From positions 1 to 64,000 of the forward strand of contig JAVBPH010000027.1 in the NCBI GenBank assembly GCA_031549725.1: a DNA stretch of 64,000 bases. The letters run 5' to 3'. The stretch comes from UBA937 sp031549725. Lineage in GTDB: Bacteria > Spirochaetota > Spirochaetia > Treponematales > Breznakiellaceae. The position numbers were made by a program, and so were the translations under genes. The notes below the pieces were generated by a model. It saw only the letters and a list, made by a program, of their open reading frames with translations, had not been told where the DNA came from and searched no databases. Positions 35,227-43,703 of this stretch are shown here, in pieces. Positions within the stretch are counted from its first letter, which is position 1. Each line of letters begins with the position of its first letter.

Positions 35227-36396
35227 TTATTGTACCCCCCGGCACCATACGGACAATACTTCCAAATTCTTGTCCAGCAGTATCAGATCCGCGTCGTATC
35301 CCGGGGCTATCCTGCCTTTCCGGTCATACACCCCGGCAGCCTTTGCAGGGACGGCGGATGCCGCTTTTATTGCCATATCTGCGGGAATTCCCGCCTGCCG
35401 AACCAGGGTCCTGACCATCGTATCCAGGGCAACCGCAGAACTGGCCAGGCTGGAATGATCCTTCAGCATGGCCACGCCGTTTTCAATTACAGCCTCCTGC
35501 CCACAGATAAAAAGGGGTTTGCGGGAATTAAAACCGGCCGCCCTGGAAGCATCGGAACAGACCATAAACTTTTCAGGCCCCTTGCACCGCCAGGCCACCT
35601 GGAGCAGTTCCCCGGGGACATGGAACCCGTCGGCAATCAGTTCAGTGTAGAGCCGGTCGTCGGTTAAAGCCGCTTCCAGGACACCGCATACCCGGAAAGG
35701 TCCCTCCTTATGAACGCCGGCCATGGCATTATACAGATGGGTTACCATACCCATTCCCTGGTCAGCGGCTTTTCTGAATGTGGCAGCATCCGCATTGGAA
35801 TGTCCCCCGGAAACAAGTATCCCCATTTCAACCAGCCGGGGAATCCAATCCATCACCCCGTCCAGTTCGGGGGCTAATGTTATCCGGGAGATAATATCCT
35901 GGTTTTTCTCAATAAAAGCCTTGGCGGCACGGTCAAAGGGCAGGATACATTCCAGGGCCTGGCATCCCTTATAGAGGGGATTGATATAGGGGCTTTCAAA
36001 ATGGACCCCCAGAATTTCGATCTTTCCGGGGGAATTTGATTTTTTCAGGGATCTGACCATGTCACAGGCCCGGCTGAGTTTCTCCATGGGATCCACCGAA
36101 AGGGAAGGCATAAAGGAGGTTACCCCATGGGTCCGGTGAAATTCTTCCATAAGAAAATAAGCTTCCGGTTCACCATCATTCACGTCCCCGCCATTGGCGC
36201 CATGACAATGGAGATCGATAAATCCCGGCGCCAGGATGAGACCTTCCCCGGAAATACGGGTGATATTTTCAGGAATTTCCGGGTTTGAACCGGTATAAAC
36301 TGATACAATCCTGCCATCCCGGACAAGCAGGCTGCCCTTCACAAAGCCCTCATCCAGGACCATGTCCGCATTCTGAAAAAGAAGATGATCCACCAT
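35227..36396 (-). CDS. nagA: N-acetylglucosamine-6-phosphate deacetylase
   Basis: Removes the acetyl group from GlcNAc-6-phosphate in amino sugar breakdown. 389 aa amidohydrolase. Motifs: metal pair HCH in GFIDLHCHGANGGDV, VHFESPYINP with EGP-like substrate loop, GGHSNADAATF, and THLYNAMAG. The catalytic Asp region reads SDASRAAGF. No nagB is in the window. It stands alone, with a terminator downstream and an HdeD-like gene upstream. Confidence 0.93.
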   Translation of the reverse strand: MVDHLLFQNADMVLDEGFVKGSLLVRDGRIVSVYTGSNPEIPENITRISGEGLILAPGFIDLHCHGANGGDVNDGEPEAYFLMEEFHRTHGVTSFMPSLSVDPMEKLSRACDMVRSLKKSNSPGKIEILGVHFESPYINPLYKGCQALECILPFDRAAKAFIEKNQDIISRITLAPELDGVMDWIPRLVEMGILVSGGHSNADAATFRKAADQGMGMVTHLYNAMAGVHKEGPFRVCGVLEAALTDDRLYTELIADGFHVPGELLQVAWRCKGPEKFMVCSDASRAAGFNSRKPLFICGQEAVIENGVAMLKDHSSLASSAVALDTMVRTLVRQAGIPADMAIKAASAVPAKAAGVYDRKGRIAPGYDADLILLDKNLEVLSVWCRGVQ

Positions 36397-36443
36397 AGGA
36401 TCATCTTAACCCAATCCCCGGTACATGCAAAGAGTCCCGGACC

Positions 36444-36490
36444 ATAAAAAAAAGCTGTCCGAAAAGGTTAAATCCCCTCGGAACAGCTCC
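36444..36490 (-). terminator. Terminator after the HdeD-like gene
   Basis: On the minus strand AGCTGTTCCGAGG pairs with TCGGACAGCT and is followed by eight T. A strong intrinsic terminator. Confidence 0.8.
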
Positions 36491-36517
36491 CTTAATGCGG
36501 TATTGAGGGTTAGTTAT

Positions 36518-37042
36518 CTACCTGTTTCTGGTAAACGCATACACAATTGATTCAATTCCTGCCAGCATAAAGTAAAAACCAAGAATAAAGGACATGGTTA
36601 ATATAGACGCCATGGGATTAAACAGAAGCATTACACCGGCAATTATACAAAGGATGTTGATGATCAACAAAAACCAAAAATAGCCGTTTCCGTAAGCCTG
36701 CCTCATGCTTACCATAAGAACTATGTGGTATATTGAAGAAGCAATAAACCAGATGGCGAATACATAGGGCATAGCCCACGCCCCGGCCCAAAGGTTAAAA
36801 AGCAGAACAATCCCGATCAGGATATCCAGGATTCCCATAATAATCCTGAAAACCTTATTTCCTCCGTCATTGTTAACAATGAACCAAATACCCGAAAGGA
36901 TTGCCATAATCCCAAATAACATGGTCAGAGCCAGGACATCTGAGAAGGGATTCCTGAATGCAATAATGGCAGTGATGATAAGGAGAATCCCCAGAATCAG
37001 GTATCCCCAGCCGAAACTTTTCTTCGTTGATTGACCGTCCAT
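36518..37042 (-). CDS. HdeD/DUF308-family membrane protein
   Basis: 174 aa with six hydrophobic helices in three pairs, each starting with a short charged turn. Pattern and length match the HdeD (DUF308) family, which in E. coli relates to acid resistance; function here is unknown. Typical pieces are LAILSGIWFIVNN, GILDILIGIVLLFNLWAGAW and FILGFYFMLAGIESIVYAF. A ribosome site (AGGAGGCT) precedes the start at 37042. Confidence 0.82.
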   Translation of the reverse strand: MDGQSTKKSFGWGYLILGILLIITAIIAFRNPFSDVLALTMLFGIMAILSGIWFIVNNDGGNKVFRIIMGILDILIGIVLLFNLWAGAWAMPYVFAIWFIASSIYHIVLMVSMRQAYGNGYFWFLLIINILCIIAGVMLLFNPMASILTMSFILGFYFMLAGIESIVYAFTRNR

Positions 37043-37309
37043 TTAATAGCCTCCTAAAACTTTTACAAAATATTATTTCACTATGTAAAAATATACGCAG
37101 AGCATAAAAAATCTTCAAGTTTTCTTTTTTTCCTTTATAAAGTGAAAAAAACCCGAAAAGAGGCCCTTAGAAACGATTTCGATAAAACTAAACGAAAAGG
37201 GACTAATGACACGACACAATAGTTTATGGTATAAAATAGGGGAAAACCCGGGTAATAAAGTGTGTGTTTTGAGATATCCAGGGATTTAATCATAAATATG
37301 GAGGTTGTC

Positions 37310-38665
37310 ATGGCCAGGAGCTTTGATCCAAAACAATTGGCAGATTTTGCCCGTTATTATGGATTTCATTACGATATTTGCGATCCCTTTACCCTGATGC
37401 AGGATATACAGTATGAAATGGACCGGGGGTTAAAGGGGACAGGGTCAAGCCTCCCCATGCTGCCTTCATATTTAAGCCCGATTTCCCATGTTCCGCCGGG
37501 AAAAACCGTGATCGCCCTGGATGCGGGAGGAACAAATCTCCGGGCTGCCCTGGTCCGGTTCGATGAAAAAGGGAACACCATTGCAGAGGGGACCAGGAAA
37601 TCCCACATGCCCGGCACAAAAGGAAAGGTCAATGCGGAACAGTTTTTCGATGAAATCGCCGACCTTACCATACCTTTACTAAACGAAGCAAAAAACCTGG
37701 AAGGGATTGGGTTTTGCTTTTCCTACCCCATGGAAATGACCAAGGATTCCGACGGGATACTTCTGGGTTTCAGCAAGGAGGTGGACGCTCCGGACGTGAT
37801 AGGAAAGGCCATTGGCGCCGGTTTAAGGGAGGCCCTTTCCAAAAAAGGCGTCAAGGCTCCGGACCGGATTGTTCTTCTCAATGATACGGTGGCGGCGCTT
37901 CTTTCCGGATTGGCGGAAATCCCCCCGGATGGGGGAAAACGCCGGGGAGAGGATACCTATGGCATTGCCGGGGGTCCGGTGATCGGGTTTATCCTGGGAA
38001 CTGGTATCAATATCGCCTACCCTGAAAAGGAAATACCCAAAATTAATTTTAGTTCTTCCCAGGCGCAGGTGGTGGTCTGCGAAACCGGGAATTTTACCTC
38101 CCGGTATGTGGGAATCCTGGATAGGGGATACGATCAAACCACAAAAAACCCCGGGGCATATACCTTTGAAAAAGCTACCGCCGGGGCATATCTGGGTCCG
38201 CTGACCCATTTTATTATGAAGCAGGCTATTCGGGACAAGGTGCTTTCCTTTAAGAAATCCGGGGAACTGCTTTCCATGCAGACCCTTCAGACCAGGGACC
38301 TCAATGAATTTATGCATGCCCCGCTGACAGGAAAAGGCCCTGTGGGCGAACTTTTTGGTCCCGATGAAAGGGATGCCCTCACATCCTTTGTATACCTGAC
38401 TTCAATTATTACCGAGAGGGCGGGAATTTTTGCCGGTACCGCCGTGGCGGCCAGCATTGACCGGATAGGCACAGGGTACGATCCCATGGTTCCGGTCAGG
38501 GTTGCCGTGGAAGGGACCACCTATGTTATCTATAAGGGACTCCGGGAAGCCCTGGAATCTCATCTCCATATCCTGCTGAATTCCCATGCCCCCCGGTCTT
38601 ATGTGATTTCACCAGTGGAACAGGCATCGCTGTTTGGGGCGGCGGTGGCGGCTCTTTCTAAATAG
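37310..38665 (+). CDS. Hexokinase
   Basis: Phosphorylates glucose and related hexoses with ATP to feed glycolysis. About 451 aa. Two-lobed sugar kinase: phosphate-1 motif IALDAGGTNLRAALVRF (Asp71 region), GIGFCFSYPMEMT, VLLNDTVAALLSG with catalytic Asp, GFILGTGINIAYPE and adenosine motif GTTYVIYKGLREALE. Start at 37310 because GGAGG lies five bases upstream; the longer frame would cover this site. Spirochaete hexokinases are larger and less regulated than glucokinases. Confidence 0.93.
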   Translation: MARSFDPKQLADFARYYGFHYDICDPFTLMQDIQYEMDRGLKGTGSSLPMLPSYLSPISHVPPGKTVIALDAGGTNLRAALVRFDEKGNTIAEGTRKSHMPGTKGKVNAEQFFDEIADLTIPLLNEAKNLEGIGFCFSYPMEMTKDSDGILLGFSKEVDAPDVIGKAIGAGLREALSKKGVKAPDRIVLLNDTVAALLSGLAEIPPDGGKRRGEDTYGIAGGPVIGFILGTGINIAYPEKEIPKINFSSSQAQVVVCETGNFTSRYVGILDRGYDQTTKNPGAYTFEKATAGAYLGPLTHFIMKQAIRDKVLSFKKSGELLSMQTLQTRDLNEFMHAPLTGKGPVGELFGPDERDALTSFVYLTSIITERAGIFAGTAVAASIDRIGTGYDPMVPVRVAVEGTTYVIYKGLREALESHLHILLNSHAPRSYVISPVEQASLFGAAVAALSK

Positions 38666-38962
38666 CATTCTTTTGGAATTCCCGGCGCTGATATTTATTG
38701 GCCCCGGGGAATCTGACATATTCGAATATAATGTTGCGCTCCCGGGTTGAACGGTTCAGGAAATTTTATTTTTTTATGCGATGCGGAAATCGAGGCTTTG
38801 TTCAACAAAAGGTAAAAATCTTTTTAAAATTTTTCTTATGTATAGTTTTTTTTGATGTACTGTTTGCATTTCATTTCAAAGAAATGGCAGCAAATACAAA
38901 AAATGCCTTCAATTTCCAGGATTGAATTATTATTACCGTTGTCATTAATGAAATAATTTTTC

Positions 38963-38991
38963 TTGACGTTTGAATCAACTCAAAGTTAAAT
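38963..38991 (+). promoter_or_regulatory. Putative promoter of the PRD gene
   Basis: TTGACG (38965-38970 approximately), a 17-bp spacer and TTAAAT, about 50 bp before the start codon at 39041. The rest of 38666-39040 is AT-rich and holds no gene I can support. Confidence 0.4.
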
Positions 38992-39040
38992 TAAAGGGAA
39001 CCAAAAACATATCTCGAAATATTTTCTATGGAGTAAAAAC

Positions 39041-39397
39041 ATGGATTTAGAAACCAGGATGGGAATGCTTATATCCAGTAAGACAATTTCTGAGAACGTT
39101 GCATCTGTGGTAAGAAAAATCATTCATCGCCTAGACAACTATTGGAAAATATCATTGACCGAGGAAAACGGAGGCCGCATGGTGACCCACCTGGCCATGA
39201 CCTTGATGCGTGCCAACAGGGCCGGGACCGGGGAAATCCTGGAATGTGAAAACATCGATACGGTAAAAAAATTGAATGTGTTTCCTATGGCAATGGAGAT
39301 TACCGAGGACCTCATAACCCACACGGGTATCAGTATTACTGATACTGAAAAGGAATTTCTTCAGACAAATATTTGTCTTCTTTTGGAAGACAAATAG
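39041..39397 (+). CDS. PRD-domain protein, probably regulatory
   Basis: 118 aa, GGAG eight bases before the ATG. The helical pattern, with a His in MVTHLAMTLMR and a final helix ITDTEKEFLQTNICLLLEDK, fits a single PTS regulation domain. These domains are controlled by phosphorylation on histidine. There is no RNA- or DNA-binding domain in this short protein, so it may be a stand-alone PRD of the EF_0829 kind. Family assignment is moderate. It is followed by the decayed attC-like site. Confidence 0.6.
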   Translation: MDLETRMGMLISSKTISENVASVVRKIIHRLDNYWKISLTEENGGRMVTHLAMTLMRANRAGTGEILECENIDTVKKLNVFPMAMEITEDLITHTGISITDTEKEFLQTNICLLLEDK

Positions 39398-39530
39398 TAT
39401 GTTTTTGTCTTTCTGGATTTACGGTAATTATACTCTTCTCATTCCTGCCCGGGGAAAAGCCGATGCAGATCGATCCGGATTGTGAAATGTTTTCCGGTGG
39501 ACAATTCTGCTAATCCGTTTATTCCTCTCG

Positions 39531-39689
39531 TTCCGGGTTTATACGGTGTTTTCCCGGCCCGGATAAGGGCTTTGCGAAGCAAAGACCAGGGCCGGCAAAA
39601 CGTACCGGAATGAGCCGTTGAAAACGTAGCTGACCTAGGTGAACGCAGACCGGGGAGCAAAGCCACAACGGGTATAAACTTTATCAGGT
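39531..39689. other. Decayed attC-like site 2
   Basis: Shares a full architecture with the site at 41542-41708: GGGTTTATACG and CGGGTATAAACTTT at the ends, inner CCCGGCCC/GGGCCGG, loops GGGCTTTGCGAAGCAAAG and GCTGACCTAGGTGAACG. The outer R boxes are degraded (ATCAGG instead of GTTAGAC). It lies 18 bp downstream of the transglutaminase gene's stop, as expected of a cassette-end attC. Confidence 0.55.
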
Positions 39690-39706
39690 GCAGTTGAAAC
39701 ATTTGA

Positions 39707-40577
39707 TTAACTCAATGCTTTAAATTGTTCTATTGAGATATACTCATCCGTCAATAACCATCCTGGTGCATTCGGGTAATGCCTTCGGGCAAATTCATCA
39801 GGGTCAGTCAGAAAGAAATCCGTTGAATATGCATATATAAACCGATTATTATTTACATAACCCGCATCCCAAGTTGTATCAATCAAATAATAAATACCAT
39901 TTATTTTCACACTATTCCATGCATGCCTTGTAAAAATACCTTGAGGCCCAATTGCATATTTACTTCTTCCTTTTGTAACTCCTGTTACATAATGTGCTTC
40001 AAAACTTGCTTTTCCTGCCATGTATGTAAATAACATTGCATATCCACCACACACAGCATTTCTATAACGCAATGTAATTATTGGCTCTATTATTTTAATT
40101 TCCCCACGATTATATGCGGCAACATCATATTCAATATTTGTACAAATCCAATCATGGATTGATTTTATTTTCAGATACTTATCTTCAGTCCATGACGTCA
40201 AATATTCAACAAGCTTATCTAAATAAAATTCAGGAGCTGTTCGAATTCCTTGGGATATTTCTTCCGGAATATTTGAAATAATTTGTTCTGGAATATTATT
40301 CTGATAAACACTAACATCTATTAATTCGGTCCCATTATTTTGATTGAAATAAACATACCTATCCTTTTCTTCTGCATATATTGTTAATACTCCTATAAAT
40401 ATGAAAAAAAAACTAAATACCGAGGCTTTTTCAAAATGTCAAATTTTGAAAAAGCAACCTTAGATGTACGTGCAGAAAGAATACTATTTTATTTATGGGT
40501 AAGGAAATAGCATTCTTTCTGCAAAAGCCTTTTTCAAAACTAACCGAGTTTTGAAAAAGGCTCTACCTTTTTTTCAT
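39707..40577 (-). pseudogene. Transglutaminase-like protein gene, interrupted by repeat A
   Basis: The 3' part encodes a transglutaminase-like cysteine protease fold: Cys in RNAVCGGYAMLF, His in TRHAWNSVKINGIYYLIDTT with Asp in WDAG. Tracing upstream, the frame runs through IYAEEKDRYVYF and a hydrophobic FFIFIGVLTIYA to a family A element (40422-40563). Beyond it lies ATG-AAA-AAA-AGG at 40577-40566 with TTGGAG five bases upstream. Removing the element and one TACC repeat joins the two parts; the poly-T tract then needs one extra T to stay in frame. So the gene had a lipid-free signal peptide, now interrupted and also one base off. AT-rich, part of the cassette island. Confidence 0.75.
40422..40563 (-). 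repeat. Family A element inside the transglutaminase gene
   Basis: 142 bp on the minus strand, flanked by TACC at 40418-40421 and 40564-40567. Nearly identical to the copy at 33147-33288. Direct evidence that the family moves. Confidence 0.88.
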
Positions 40578-40657
40578 AATGACTCCAATATTGTTCTGGA
40601 TTTTCTTTTCCAAATTGCGCCAAACTAAAATCAGACGCAGTATTTTTGCTTCGTTCA

Positions 40658-41170
40658 TTAATTATCAAAGGGGATCTGTTCTCTTAATAAACGTTCTTTG
40701 AGAACATTAAATCCTCTACAATTCCAATCAACTGTAAATACAACTTTATTCCCAGAATATACCCTAATTTGTTGCTGGTTTCTAATTTTTATTTTTGTAA
40801 TATCAGTAAATGAAAATTGCTTTTTAATCCAAGGAAATGGAGAATAAACTATTTGATTGTCGTCAATTATAATTTTCCATGAAGCGCAATATATTGTAAA
40901 AAATAAACCCAATAACATAAAAAATGAAAAAACAAGATAACCCCACCATTCTGCGGTATCATTTGGAAAAATCGTCATCCATACAAGTAAACCAAGAAAG
41001 AAAACAGTACAGATCGTTCCGATAATAAGAAATAATCTTGACTGCCTAATAATAAAATGTTCTAAATCCATGCTTTTTTCAGTTTTTTTTACTTCCTTTT
41101 TGGCAGCAAAAAGGATAATAAACACCAATATGGGTATAATGAAATAAATAATATTGATATTATCCATCAT
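40658..41170 (-). CDS. Small membrane protein with PH-like C-terminal domain
   Basis: 170 aa. Membrane segments at about residues 6-23, 47-68 and 79-97, then a beta-rich region (KIIIDDNQIVYSPFPWIKKQ, FSFTDITKIKIRNQQQ) like the bacterial PH-type domains. Start has AGGAGAAAC upstream; a second in-frame ATG follows immediately. AT-rich, in the cassette island, upstream of the broken transglutaminase gene. Function unknown. Confidence 0.65.
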   Translation of the reverse strand: MMDNINIIYFIIPILVFIILFAAKKEVKKTEKSMDLEHFIIRQSRLFLIIGTICTVFFLGLLVWMTIFPNDTAEWWGYLVFSFFMLLGLFFTIYCASWKIIIDDNQIVYSPFPWIKKQFSFTDITKIKIRNQQQIRVYSGNKVVFTVDWNCRGFNVLKERLLREQIPFDN

Positions 41171-41220
41171 GTTTCTCCTTTAGTTTTTTGATTTACTATT
41201 TATTAAATATATTGTCAACT

Positions 41221-41355
41221 GAGCTTTTTTCAAAACTCGGTTAGTTTTGAAAAAAGCTTCAGAAAAACCGTCAAAAAGCCGGTTTTTCCCCTAAATCTAA
41301 GGTTGCTTTTTCAAAATTACGGCCCTTGCGGTCCGGCGGATTTTGAAAAAGCCTC
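41221..41355 (+). repeat. Family A element, GC-hairpin variant
   Basis: 135 bp. Ends GAGCTTTTTTCAAAA and GAAAAAGCCTC; centre AGAAAAACCGTC/CCGGTTTTTCCC; last hairpin has CGGCCCTTGCGGTCCGG. Flanks AACT and ATAG do not match, so no clear target duplication. Followed directly by the D unit at 41359. Confidence 0.75.
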
Positions 41356-41358
41356 ATA

Positions 41359-41424
41359 GGATAAAGAAATAAAAATTTCTCCCGGGGCACCTCTAAAAAT
41401 CTAACCGAGTTTTTAGAGGTGCCC
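41359..41424 (+). repeat. Family D long form (shared with 18330-18398)
   Basis: GGATAAAGAAATAAAAATTT then TCTCCCGGGGCACC and a palindrome (CTCTAAAAA/GAGTTTTTAGAG). Same unit and same neighbour type as at 18330-18398. Confidence 0.65.
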
Positions 41425-41541
41425 TAAAATAACAGTAACGCAAAATGACTAAAACGCTCTTGACTCTGTTACAAAATGAAATAATCATGCAACCTACCCT
41501 GTTGTTTACCTGATGCCGACAATAGTTTTTTGAGGTATGTC

Positions 41542-41708
41542 ACCTAACGTCCGGGTTTATACGAGGTTTTGTGGCGGCTTAATAGGGCATTGCGCAGCAA
41601 TGACCGCCGCCACAAAATGTGGGTGCTGTGAGCCGTGGGAGGCGCAGCCGACCTAGGCGAACGGAACCCCGAGGAGCGCAGCGACGACGCGTATAAACTT
41701 TGTTAGAC
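41542..41708. other. Integron attC-like recombination site
   Basis: On the minus strand it begins GTCTAAC (41708-41702), a match to RYYYAAC, and ends GTTAGGT (41548-41542), a match to GTTRRRY. Between lie imperfect inverted arms: AAAGTTTATACGCG with CGTATAAACCCGGAC, and GTGGCGGC with GCCGCCAC. Length 167 bp is in the range of long attC sites. It lies 26 bp after the stop of the gene at 41735-42304. Same architecture as 39531-39689. Confidence 0.65.
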
Positions 41709-41734
41709 GACGTGACCATTTTTACATTGTTTCC

Positions 41735-42304
41735 TTACTCACTATTTTGTTTTCTTATATATTTTGGATCAGGTCGATTAAATTTATCCACATACACCCG
41801 AGCATCCTGCGGAAAAATATTGTCCAATAATTCTTCTAAATCTTCTTTATAGATCAATTTATATTCTAGATCTAATTGTTTGTGAAAATATTCATATAAT
41901 TGTTCTAATGCCGCATGGTTAACCCGGTATTTTGCTGAATATAACATTTTTTTCTTTGAATAAGGAAGAATATGTGGATCGTAAATAATAGAATATTGTT
42001 TTATATAATTCAAATCTTCATCATATACAAGAAATATTGCATCATTTCCTTTGAGGGGAATAATAAATACATTGGTTATATCATAGCCTAAACTGTCTGT
42101 ACAACTGAATAAAGAATATAAAAAACCCTCAGAAGAATTATTACGAATATATTTATAATAAATATTATCCGGCGCATGATCTTCCTCATATATGGGTTCT
42201 GTCATGATTGCATTAGGCGGCCAGACAAAATCATCCATTTCTTCTGAAATAGACTGAAAAGAAAATACACAAAAAAAGATGATAAATAATGATACGTTTT
42301 TCAT
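41735..42304 (-). CDS. Hypothetical exported protein in the cassette island
   Basis: About 189 aa. Start at 42304 gives a signal peptide (MKNVSLFIIFFCVFSFQSIS) and overlaps the stop of the preceding frame (ATGA). The mature part is charged, with many Tyr residues, and I recognise no domain. AT-rich compared with the window. Its stop lies close to the attC-like site, as in gene cassettes. Confidence 0.65.
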   Translation of the reverse strand: MKNVSLFIIFFCVFSFQSISEEMDDFVWPPNAIMTEPIYEEDHAPDNIYYKYIRNNSSEGFLYSLFSCTDSLGYDITNVFIIPLKGNDAIFLVYDEDLNYIKQYSIIYDPHILPYSKKKMLYSAKYRVNHAALEQLYEYFHKQLDLEYKLIYKEDLEELLDNIFPQDARVYVDKFNRPDPKYIRKQNSE

Positions 42305-42624
42305 TTTAATACCGTCTGTACTTTTACTACATTCCATCTATCAACATCGAAGATACTAAAATATTGTTTCTCATACATATCATATTGATTATAAACGAGC
42401 AACCGGGTTGTTTCTATAAACCTATTCTCTTGGTTTTCACTGTTTTGCCCTTTATTATAGGGAGCTGCATCTTGAGTTGATGCCTTATAAGCATCTTGTA
42501 TCTGATCAAATAATTCTGATTCTCCGCAAAGTCGTTCACGGTCTCTTTTATATTCAATTCCGGAAGGTTCATATACATATCGTTCAAAATTTTTATTATA
42601 GAAACGTTTGGGCGTGTCACCTAA
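42301..42624 (-). pseudogene. 5'-truncated ORF at cassette boundary
   Basis: An open frame of about 100 codons without an initiation codon, starting at the crossover point GTTAGGT (42625-42619) and ending TGA in overlap with the next gene's ATG. The translation includes KNFERYVYEPSGIEYKRDRE and ENRFIETTRLLVYNQYDMYE and reads like a real protein C-terminus. A different frame in this stretch (GTG at 42620) is probably a shadow. I infer that the 5' part was lost when the cassette was inserted or recombined. Confidence 0.5.
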
Positions 42625-42625
42625 C
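42619..42625 (-). other. Lone attC-type R' box at the Memo gene stop
   Basis: GTTAGGT followed by GACA, the same as at 41548-41539. The TAG of the Memo gene is within this box, so a cassette junction lies at the end of the gene. Confidence 0.5.
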
Positions 42626-43484
42626 TAAAATTCAATGCATTAAAATATATGGTTTTCTTATCCACATCCAGAATAGAACCTCCGGAATTGGGAACCTGGG
42701 TGACCACACTTTTATTCAAAAGACCGCTTTCCAGCAGGGCCGCCATGGGGACGGTTCCGCAGGCGGTGACCCTTCCTTCGTGCAGCCGGTGTAAGAGTTC
42801 AACCCCTCTTTTTCCTTTTACCAGGGATGTGAATTCCTCGGACTGCATCCGGGATATTTCGGGATTAACCTGAAGTGATGAATTTGAGGAAATAATAAAC
42901 AGGGTTTCCCTAATAATCGGTTCAAAAACGATTTTTAATGCACTGGCCAGGCTGGTCATTGTTTTTAACTTGGATCCCCCCACAAGCAAAGGAATAAACG
43001 AAGCCTCCGGGAAAATAAATTTAATAAAAGGGAAATGGGCTTCTGTTGTGTTCTCCCGGAGATGGGGAATATCATTTAATTCAAAAAGGGTATTACACGA
43101 CATCAATTCTTCGTTTATCCGCTTATCTATCATCAAATTACCGATGGGGGTTTCGAAATAATCAGATTCAGAAATGAACAGGCCTTCTTCGTCGGTACTA
43201 TGAATGCTTCCCAGCAATACCACCTTCGATATGCAGCGCCTGTTTACGGTGTTGTTGTTTGCGTGGGCTTCGGTAAGACTTTTATATGCCAGGGCAATGG
43301 AATTCCCCATCAGATTCCAGTTTCCATGGGGTGCCAGAATGCAGAGGGCATTAATTACAGGATTTTGAATCAATCCAAAAGAATCCAGAACAGTCCTGAC
43401 AAATATGTCCTCCCCGGGATAGAAAATACCAGCCAGCGATACTGCCCGGTATTTATGATGCTCTAAATCTTCAAAATCCGACAT
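42621..43484 (-). CDS. Memo-family protein (AmmeMemoRadiSam system protein B)
   Basis: 287 aa. The opening AVSLAGIFYPGEDIFV, then LAPHGNWNLMG, VVLLGSIHSTDEEGLFIS, FETPIGNLMIDKRIN, and ACGTVPMAALLE are Memo landmarks. The usual metal-ligand region HS-E-E-LPF reads HLRENTTEAHFPFIKF and the SSD-SHY motif reads ISSNSSLQ, so several metal-site residues are altered. Partner AMMECR1 is at 46657. Memo proteins of this group act with AMMECR1 and a radical SAM protein in an unresolved pathway. The stop codon coincides with a cassette junction. Confidence 0.82.
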   Translation of the reverse strand: MSDFEDLEHHKYRAVSLAGIFYPGEDIFVRTVLDSFGLIQNPVINALCILAPHGNWNLMGNSIALAYKSLTEAHANNNTVNRRCISKVVLLGSIHSTDEEGLFISESDYFETPIGNLMIDKRINEELMSCNTLFELNDIPHLRENTTEAHFPFIKFIFPEASFIPLLVGGSKLKTMTSLASALKIVFEPIIRETLFIISSNSSLQVNPEISRMQSEEFTSLVKGKRGVELLHRLHEGRVTACGTVPMAALLESGLLNKSVVTQVPNSGGSILDVDKKTIYFNALNFS

Positions 43485-43666
43485 GATTTAATTTTAAGCC
43501 GCAGAAAATCATACTGCAAGGGAAAAGGCGGTTTTTCCGTAAATGTTTTACCAATTCTATTTATTTCCTGGTGGTTCAATACATGATTTTTCCTTTGGCG
43601 AAGAAGCCGGCGGAGGTATATTTCTTTATTTTATAAAGAAATACTGAAATATCCGTGTAAAAGGGT

Positions 43667-43702
43667 CTCCTCTGTGTATGTATGATACCGTACACAGAGG
43701 AG
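43667..43702. terminator. Bidirectional terminator hairpin
   Basis: CTCCTCTGTGTA and TACACAGAGGAG form a perfect 12-bp stem. T-rich sequence follows on the plus strand (CTCATTTTTT) and a shorter T run on the minus strand. Confidence 0.65.
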
Positions 43703-43703
43703 C

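Noticed and set aside
38698..38925. 75-codon plus-strand frame after hexokinase
   Set aside because: Odd composition, no ribosome site, AT-rich; I see no protein family.
38963..39040. PTS-linked antiterminator site before the PRD gene
   Set aside because: No RAT-like RNA hairpin and no RNA-binding domain in the protein.
39439..39702. 87-codon minus frame over the decayed attC-like site
   Set aside because: It is the translation of the structured site itself.
42414..42620. 68-codon minus frame starting GTG at the cassette junction
   Set aside because: A different frame in the same stretch stays open longer and overlaps the next start (ATGA), so this one is probably a shadow.
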